From assembly GCA_963775125.1 (NCBI GenBank), contig CAVZHQ010000006.1, forward strand, positions 248,001 to 312,000: DNA of 64,000 nucleotides, written 5' to 3'. Below are positions 58,899-64,000 of the stretch, one piece after another; positions within the stretch are counted from its first letter, which is position 1; each line of letters begins with the position of its first letter. The stretch is from JAHECQ01 sp963775125. GTDB taxonomy: Bacteria > Actinomycetota > Acidimicrobiia > Acidimicrobiales > SZUA-35. The notes below the pieces were generated by a model. It was not told the DNA's origin, did no database searches, and saw only the letters and a list, made by a program, of their open reading frames with translations. The translations under genes and the position numbers were made by a program.

Positions 58899-60907
58899 GA
58901 TCTCGACCCCAGCTCCACCCAGCCGGCGCGCAGTGCCGGTTCGAGCTGTTCGGCGCTGTGCGGTCGACCGATCAGGTGTCCCTGGGCGCCGTCGAAGCCG
59001 AGCTCGTTCACAATCCGCAGGTCTTCGGCCGATTCGACGCCGACGGCGACGGTGGAGATGCCGAGACTGCGGCAGAGCTCGACGGCCGCGAGGGCAACCG
59101 ATCGGTTGGAAACCTCTCGGAGGCCGCCGATGATCGATCGGTCGATCTTGATGCGGTCCGGTGCCAACTCCCAGAGCAGGGGCAGCGAGGAGTAACCGGT
59201 ACCGAACTCATCGATGCCGACGCCGATGCCGAGCTGCCGGAGATCTCGGAGGACCTCACGTGAGCTCGACGGGTCCTGCATGATCGTCTGTTCTGTCAGT
59301 TCGAGTTCGAGGCATCGGGGATCGAGGTCGACCCGAGCGAGGGCACTGGCGACTCGGGCCGGGAAGTCGAGGTCATGGAAATCGTGGTTGCTCACGTTCA
59401 ACACGACCCGGGTACTGACGCCGTCGTCGCGCCAGGACGACAGTTGCTCGGTGGCGAGCCGCACGACCTCGTCGGTCAGGGCGGAGATGACATCGGACCG
59501 TTCGGCGTCGGGGATGAAGGCGCCCGGTAACAGTAAACCGCGGTCTCGGGTCTGCCATCGCAGCAACGCTTCGAGGCTGATGATGGTGCCGGTGGCCAGT
59601 TCGACGATGGGCTGGTATTCGAGGACGAACTCGCTGCGCTCGATGCCGCCGAGGATCTCCGCGGCGGCGGCCTGCAGCGACTCGGGTTCGTCGTAGTCGA
59701 ACGGCTGGTACAGGGCGACCCCGCCTCCGTTGGACTTCGCCCGGTACATCGCCTGGTCGGCGTGATGCAGCAACGACGAGAGGTCGTCGGCGTGGTCGGG
59801 GTAGATCGCCACGCCGAAGCTCCCCCCGATCTGCAGCGTTCGCCCTTCGTGCTCGATGGGTTGCGAGATGGCGCGGAGTAGTCGGTCAGCGATGCGCTTG
59901 GCATCTTCGGCAGAGTTGATCGACCGGACGACGATGGCGAATTCGTCGCCGCCAAGCCGAGCCACCAGCTCATCGGCGCGCTTGGCTGCCGTGAGCCGGT
60001 CGGCGGTCGCGCGGAGCACGATGTCGCCGTAGTGGTGGCCGAACTGATCGTTGACCCGTTTGAAGCCGTTCAGGTCCAACTGGATGACGGCTGCCATGTC
60101 TTTGGCCGCGGTGGCCCCCTCGAGCATCAGCGAAGCGTGTTCCTCGAACATTCGACGATTGGGAAGCGACGTGAGCTGATCTCGGTGCGCCTCGTTCCGG
60201 TTGGTCAACGCCATGCGAGCAGACGCGAAGATGGTCCAGACCGTTGACAAGAGGAGAGGCACGAGGAGCACGCCATGAACGCCGATGACGGCGAAAACCG
60301 GCGTCAGCCCCAGCAAGAGGCCATCCATGCCCAGGTTGGCGTGCGCGCTCCGCTTGAACATTTGGCGGATGGGCACGGACTGCAGCAGGGCGATGGCCGA
60401 TCCGATGACAAGCGCATTGGCCCCGTACCCCGCAACACAAGTGACCACCACAGCGAGCAGCCAACGAGCCGTGACTTCGCCGCCGTTGCTGACGGACTGT
60501 AGGTCGTCGACCAACGAGCCGACCGACGCAGCCACGCTCATGCAAAACGTGAGCTGCCCGAAATTGAACAGCACACGGGACAGTTGCTTGCGGTCCCGCA
60601 GGTCCGGCGCCAGGGCGGCGAATCCCATGACGGCGATCCCGGCGGCGGGCGGAGCCAACAACAACAGGGCGAACCCGAACATGAACGAGGCGGTGACCTC
60701 GGTGCTGTCCTTGAGTGAGGGAATCGGACGGAGCTCGGCGACGATGACCAGCAGCGCGAAGAGCGCCACGGTCGCAGGGTGCGGACCCCAGATCGGCTTC
60801 GGGGCGTTGAGAATGGCGATCGTCAGCGCCGTCATGCCGGCGAGGGTGAAGAAGGACGCGAAGCAGCGGAAGACCACTGGATCCTGCTGTGTCCTGCTCT
60901 TTCTCAC
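58895..60907 (-). CDS. Membrane GGDEF-EAL cyclic-di-GMP protein
   Basis: A 670-residue regulator. About seven membrane helices (residues 15-235) form a sensor, followed by a GGDEF domain with an intact active site (VARLGGDEFAIV) and an EAL domain (SLEALLRW). In the EAL domain the usual DDFGTGYSS reads DEFGTGYSS, altering a metal-binding residue, so phosphodiesterase activity may be weakened. The product-inhibition RxxD site is RADE, probably non-functional. Start is GTG 60907. It lies downstream of the 41-residue peptide gene and overlaps the DUF5317 gene. Confidence 0.9.
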   Translation of the reverse strand: MRKSRTQQDPVVFRCFASFFTLAGMTALTIAILNAPKPIWGPHPATVALFALLVIVAELRPIPSLKDSTEVTASFMFGFALLLLAPPAAGIAVMGFAALAPDLRDRKQLSRVLFNFGQLTFCMSVAASVGSLVDDLQSVSNGGEVTARWLLAVVVTCVAGYGANALVIGSAIALLQSVPIRQMFKRSAHANLGMDGLLLGLTPVFAVIGVHGVLLVPLLLSTVWTIFASARMALTNRNEAHRDQLTSLPNRRMFEEHASLMLEGATAAKDMAAVIQLDLNGFKRVNDQFGHHYGDIVLRATADRLTAAKRADELVARLGGDEFAIVVRSINSAEDAKRIADRLLRAISQPIEHEGRTLQIGGSFGVAIYPDHADDLSSLLHHADQAMYRAKSNGGGVALYQPFDYDEPESLQAAAAEILGGIERSEFVLEYQPIVELATGTIISLEALLRWQTRDRGLLLPGAFIPDAERSDVISALTDEVVRLATEQLSSWRDDGVSTRVVLNVSNHDFHDLDFPARVASALARVDLDPRCLELELTEQTIMQDPSSSREVLRDLRQLGIGVGIDEFGTGYSSLPLLWELAPDRIKIDRSIIGGLREVSNRSVALAAVELCRSLGISTVAVGVESAEDLRIVNELGFDGAQGHLIGRPHSAEQLEPALRAGWVELGSRS

Positions 60908-60955
60908 GATGTACCAATCGGCTGAGAGGCGCCGGAATCAAGAAACCCCTGGCGT

Positions 60956-60980
60956 GGCAGCGCCCGGCTTGGGCGCTGCC
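60956..60980 (-). terminator. Perfect 10-bp hairpin upstream of the GGDEF-EAL gene
   Basis: GGCAGCGCCC at 60956-60965 and its exact reverse complement at 60971-60980, with a five-base loop. On the minus strand it directly follows the peptide gene and could attenuate transcription into the GGDEF-EAL gene. No clear T-run follows. Confidence 0.5.
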
Positions 60981-60991
60981 GAGAACACCGC

Positions 60992-61117
60992 CTACCAGAG
61001 GCCGAAGCCACCGTCCGGGACGATGTTCAGCAGCTTGAGCGGGGCGCCCATGGCAAAGATGAGGCCGGTGAATGCGGCGGTGGTGGCGGCGAGGCGGATT
61101 CGGCTTGACTTGGTCAT
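60992..61117 (-). CDS. 41-residue membrane peptide between two c-di-GMP genes
   Basis: A short gene with a good ribosome site (AAAGGA, nine bases before the ATG at 61117). It encodes a basic start (MTKSSRIRLAA), one hydrophobic segment (TTAAFTGLIFAMGAPLKLL) and a conserved-looking end (VPDGGFGLW). The size, ribosome site and clean topology argue that it is real. It is on the same strand as both GGDEF-EAL genes and has a structured region directly upstream. It could be a small regulator of one of these membrane proteins; no family is recognised. Confidence 0.6.
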   Translation of the reverse strand: MTKSSRIRLAATTAAFTGLIFAMGAPLKLLNIVPDGGFGLW

Positions 61118-61137
61118 TGAAGGATTCCTTTCAGCAC

Positions 61138-61199
61138 GGTCACCTTCCGGTGAACCGAGTATCTGTTGGGGCGGGCCATCCCCGTCCTCACAACAGATA
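61138..61199 (-). ncRNA. Structured RNA-like segment between GGDEF-EAL gene and peptide gene
   Basis: Two stems on the minus strand. A 9-bp stem (61191-61199 with 61160-61168) encloses an inner GGGG/CCCC stem (61168-61171 with 61180-61183) and includes the stop codon of the upstream gene. A second stem of about seven pairs with one bulge (61138-61144 with 61149-61156) closes a GGAA tetraloop. It could be a terminator, a processing site or a ligand-responsive leader; I see no match to known c-di-GMP riboswitch cores. Confidence 0.45.
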
Positions 61200-63524
61200 T
61201 CGGCCACCCTCGGCCGACACCGTATGGGCAACCCTGTGGGTGGGCTCCTGATCCGAGAGACCTAGGAGCAGTCGTTCGAGCGCCTCGGTCGGAAGTGCAG
61301 GGCTGAAGAGGAAGCCCTGGGCGGAAACCACGCCGCGCCGGCACAGCTCGTCCAGGACCTCCTGGGTCTCGACGCCCTCGGCGACGACATCCAGGCCGAG
61401 CGATCGGCCCAGGTCGACGGTTGCGCTGAGAATCGCCTGGGCCCGGGCATCGGTGTCCAGGGCAAAGACGAAACTTCGATCGATCTTCAGCTCATCGAGC
61501 GGGAGATCAAGGAGCTGCGACATGGACGAGTAGCCAACACCGAAGTCGTCGATCGATACGCGAATGCCGGAATCACGCAGCCGCACCAACGTGCGACGGG
61601 CGCGAGTCGGGTCCTGGGCGACTGCGGTCTCGGTGATCTCGAGGGTGAGGACGGTTGGCGCAACCCGGTGCGCCGCGAGGGTTTCGCGCACGTAGTCGGC
61701 CAGATCCTCGTCGACGAGGTCCTTGGCCGAGATGTTGACGCTCAGGGTGAGGTCGTGGCCCAACGAACGGAGATGCCCGATGTACGCAATGCCGGTGTCG
61801 AGGACAACTCGGGTGATCGCCGGTATGAGACCGACCCGTTCGGCCAACGGGATGAAATGGTTGGGCAGCAGGAGTCCGCGAGTGGGGTGTTGCCAGCGGA
61901 TCAGGGCCTCGAGTCCCAGTACGCGGCCGCTCTGCACGTCGAAGCGAGGTTGGTAGTGCAGATCGAACGCGCGCCGATCGATCGCGTCCCGAAGGTCCTC
62001 GACCAGGGAGAGCCGTTCTCGGCTGTGCGGATCGTCGTTCGCGACATACCAGCTGAAGCCCAGGTGCCGGCTTTTCGCCGCGTACATGGCGACATCGGCA
62101 GCGCGGAGCAGTTCACTCCTGCTCCCGCCCTGCTGGTTGGTGTGGGCCAGACCGATCGCTGCACCGATTCTGATCGTCACGCCCTCGATGCTGATGGGCG
62201 AATCGAGCACGTCGTTGAAAGCGGCCGCGACCGCCTCGCCCTCGAGTTCTGTTCCCGGAACAACCACCCCGAACTCGTCTCCACCGAGGCGGCCGACAAA
62301 CGCATCCTCGGGCATGGCCCGCTCGAAGCGGCGGGCGACGATTTGGAGTAGATGATCGCCCGCATGGTGGCCGAGCGAATCGTTGACCTCCTTGAACCCG
62401 TTGAGATCGAGAATCATGATGGTGGACAGAGAACCCGCGTCGGTGCCGAGCAAACGGTCGAGTCGTTCGTTGAAACCTCGCCGGTTCATCAGGCCGGTCA
62501 GTTCGTCGGTTCTGGCCAGGCGGAACGCGTCGTTGGCCAACTGAAGTTCTCGGACGGCAAGAACCAGGCGGGCGACAACGCCGGCGATCGAAGCTACGGC
62601 CATCCAGAACGCGAGCGGAACGGGATGGGAATCTCGGGCAGGCACGAGCACCGCGAGAGCGATGAACGCCGCAACTCCCGGGAGGACGGTCGCCCGGTCG
62701 CTGTGAACCACCGAGCGCGGCATCACCGTGCCGTCAGGCATCCAGGCCGCAAGCCCGAACGCCAGAATGCCGAGCAACCAGCACCATTCCAGCGGTGTGC
62801 CGGCAATGTAGGTGTCGTCGGCGATCTGTCGAAGGAAGATGACGTCTCCGGCGGTGGAAGCAATGACTCCGCCGATGAACGTCACGCTGGCCCAACTCGG
62901 CCGGAAACGCGAGGGCGCCAGGCCGGCGACGATGACGACGACGAACGCAACGTCGAAGGCGGGATAGGCCAGCCCGACGGCCACGGCCGAGAAGGTCCCG
63001 GACTGCTCGAGGAGAGAATCGAACAACGTCGCCACCAGCGCCGCGCCGACACTGAGGCCGACGATGAGCCCATCGACACGAACCGATCGGGATGCGTCGC
63101 GGACTTGGCGTTGGCTGATGATCAGCAGCGCCGAAATGAACGCGAGGTAGGAAAGCAGGTAGAAGGCGTCGGAGACCGCAGGGAACGGGATGGGGGTCAG
63201 ATTCTGGTCACGGAGGGTGTAGATCAGGTTCCCGGCGGTATTGGCCAGAATGCCCAACGTCACCATCGCCCACTGCAACCGTTCCTTCGCTCTGATCAGC
63301 GCACGGAGCAGGGCCAATCCGGCGGGCAGGGTGGTCGCGATGTGGAACACCCAACCGTCCCAAAGACTCACGTACCCGCTCGCCGGGCGGGTGACCGCCA
63401 GAATGGAAACCATGTAGGCGGCGTTGGCGAGCACGGTGACGACGACGAAGCAGCGAAGCAGCCGCTCGAGCGGGGGGTGCTCGGGCAGGGAGAAGAACCC
63501 TGCGCCAGACGATGGTCCAATCAC
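61188..63524 (-). CDS. Membrane GGDEF-EAL cyclic-di-GMP protein
   Basis: A 778-residue regulator with about nine to ten N-terminal hydrophobic helices (residues 20-310), a GGDEF domain (GRLGGDEFGVV) and a canonical EAL domain (GLEALIRWQHP, then SIDDFGVGYSSM and FVFALDTDA). Both catalytic motifs are intact, so it could make or degrade c-di-GMP, with EAL probably active. The RxxD inhibitory site is absent. It starts with GTG at 63524. The gene encodes the first product of the c-di-GMP cluster transcribed towards 57882. Confidence 0.9.
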   Translation of the reverse strand: MIGPSSGAGFFSLPEHPPLERLLRCFVVVTVLANAAYMVSILAVTRPASGYVSLWDGWVFHIATTLPAGLALLRALIRAKERLQWAMVTLGILANTAGNLIYTLRDQNLTPIPFPAVSDAFYLLSYLAFISALLIISQRQVRDASRSVRVDGLIVGLSVGAALVATLFDSLLEQSGTFSAVAVGLAYPAFDVAFVVVIVAGLAPSRFRPSWASVTFIGGVIASTAGDVIFLRQIADDTYIAGTPLEWCWLLGILAFGLAAWMPDGTVMPRSVVHSDRATVLPGVAAFIALAVLVPARDSHPVPLAFWMAVASIAGVVARLVLAVRELQLANDAFRLARTDELTGLMNRRGFNERLDRLLGTDAGSLSTIMILDLNGFKEVNDSLGHHAGDHLLQIVARRFERAMPEDAFVGRLGGDEFGVVVPGTELEGEAVAAAFNDVLDSPISIEGVTIRIGAAIGLAHTNQQGGSRSELLRAADVAMYAAKSRHLGFSWYVANDDPHSRERLSLVEDLRDAIDRRAFDLHYQPRFDVQSGRVLGLEALIRWQHPTRGLLLPNHFIPLAERVGLIPAITRVVLDTGIAYIGHLRSLGHDLTLSVNISAKDLVDEDLADYVRETLAAHRVAPTVLTLEITETAVAQDPTRARRTLVRLRDSGIRVSIDDFGVGYSSMSQLLDLPLDELKIDRSFVFALDTDARAQAILSATVDLGRSLGLDVVAEGVETQEVLDELCRRGVVSAQGFLFSPALPTEALERLLLGLSDQEPTHRVAHTVSAEGGRYLL

Positions 63525-63563
63525 ACCGAAGTCTCGGCCGCTGTCCGGCGGCCATGAGTAGAC

Positions 63564-64000
63564 CTACCGCAGGCAGTGTTCGTGGATCGGGATGCTGGTC
63601 ACGCCGTCCTGGGCAAACCAGGCTTCGACCGAATCGTCCGACACCGTCTGAACGTCAACGAGCAGGTTGTCGTCGGGGACCTCGTTCAGGTCGTCGACGA
63701 AGACGGGTCTTCCGTTCCCCGTGTCGATCACTGCAGTGACTGTCGGTCTGATGGTGCGCAGCCCCGTAATCGATGCATCGAGGGTCTGGCCGAAGAACTC
63801 TGCACATCGAGGATGGGTAGTGGTCGCTTCGTACCGCTCACCAGCCAGGGCCGACCGCCCGAAGCTGATGGTGAGCGAACCGCCGAGTGCGGACGGCAGT
63901 TCTATGGCCGAGATGTAGCCGTCCGCTCCGGGGCGCGCGTTGGAAAGAACCGACCCGGTCGTGCCGAGCGCAACGATTCGGCCCACGAGGGCCGGGTCGG
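63564..64000 (-). CDS. Hypothetical protein (5' partial)
   Basis: The reading frame enters from the right edge of the window, so the N-terminus is missing. The visible about 145 residues are beta-rich (RPVFVDDLNEVPDDNLLVDVQ, then DGVTSIPIHEHCLR) with two cysteines near the C-terminal half and no recognised domain. It is on the same strand as the c-di-GMP genes, 39 bases upstream of the GGDEF-EAL start, so it may be part of the same operon. Confidence 0.55.
   Translation of the reverse strand, partial: DPALVGRIVALGTTGSVLSNARPGADGYISAIELPSALGGSLTISFGRSALAGERYEATTTHPRCAEFFGQTLDASITGLRTIRPTVTAVIDTGNGRPVFVDDLNEVPDDNLLVDVQTVSDDSVEAWFAQDGVTSIPIHEHCLR

Noticed and set aside
61118..61200. c-di-GMP riboswitch upstream of the peptide gene
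   Set aside because: Stems are present but the conserved core and tetraloop-receptor sequences that I know for the GEMM classes are not visible; kept as an unassigned structured segment.

Overview
The window is high-GC bacterial chromosome, densely coded on both strands and without mobile elements, CRISPR arrays or recognisable tRNA or rRNA genes. The set of families (box-type benzoate degradation, DUF222/HNH endonuclease, SCO6745-family protein, PaaX regulator, luciferase-like flavin oxidoreductases, DUF5317, many putative leaderless genes with a TANNNT -10 box just before the start codon) points to an actinobacterium. An acidimicrobial lineage (Ilumatobacter/Microthrix-like) is my inference, not shown by any marker here.

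Layout. 1-4.5 kb: end of a GntR/UTRA regulator, leuS (frame-shifted) and a CDF metal exporter. 4.5-9.7 kb: a sulfide-oxidation unit, with an SQOR-like sulfide:quinone oxidoreductase, Fe superoxide dismutase, SulP anion transporter and a persulfide dioxygenase-rhodanese fusion. 9.7-12.2 kb: three membrane or secreted genes including a cupredoxin-like lipoprotein. 12.3-15.4 kb: patatin phospholipase, rhomboid-like protein and a PLP aminotransferase. 15.4-21.2 kb: the benzoyl-CoA epoxidation (box) pathway (PaaX-like regulator, BoxB, BoxC and a divergent benzoate-CoA ligase around a palindromic operator); BoxA is not in the window. 21.2-25.8 kb: a surface-polysaccharide operon (GT2 synthase, DUF2334 deacetylase-like protein, UDP-GlcNAc 2-epimerase). 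25.9-37.1 kb: a loose catabolic region (enoyl-CoA hydratase, P450, acyl-CoA-dehydrogenase-like monooxygenase, LLM oxidoreductase, aldo/keto reductase, isocitrate-lyase-family enzyme, FMN reductase, formate-THF ligase, HpaH hydratase, DinB protein). 37.1-42.9 kb: TesB, HNH endonuclease, SCO6745-family protein, RidA, a universal stress-DUF4404 protein, HAD phosphatase and a PH-domain membrane protein. 43-46.6 kb: a heterodimeric ABC exporter. 46.7-56.4 kb: an Hsp70 stub, a broken hypothetical gene, SnoaL-like protein, gamma-glutamyltransferase, TRIC channel, RecQ-like helicase, oxidoreductases and a cupin. 56.5-64 kb: an amidase and a c-di-GMP module of two GGDEF-EAL membrane proteins flanking a 41-residue peptide gene and a structured intergenic segment.

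Three patterns cut across the genes. First, at least ten gene ends or starts carry 15-24 bp tandem micro-repeats, several spanning the stop codon and two apparently splitting a former ATGA/GTGA gene overlap. Second, several 3' ends carry larger palindromic elements built from forward and inverted copies at about 30-bp spacing. Third, about twenty genes have a -10 hexamer exactly 6-8 bases before the start codon. In addition about a dozen single-base frameshifts interrupt otherwise well-conserved genes, including essential leuS. Most are probably uncorrected assembly errors, and the affected genes are annotated over their full repaired span.
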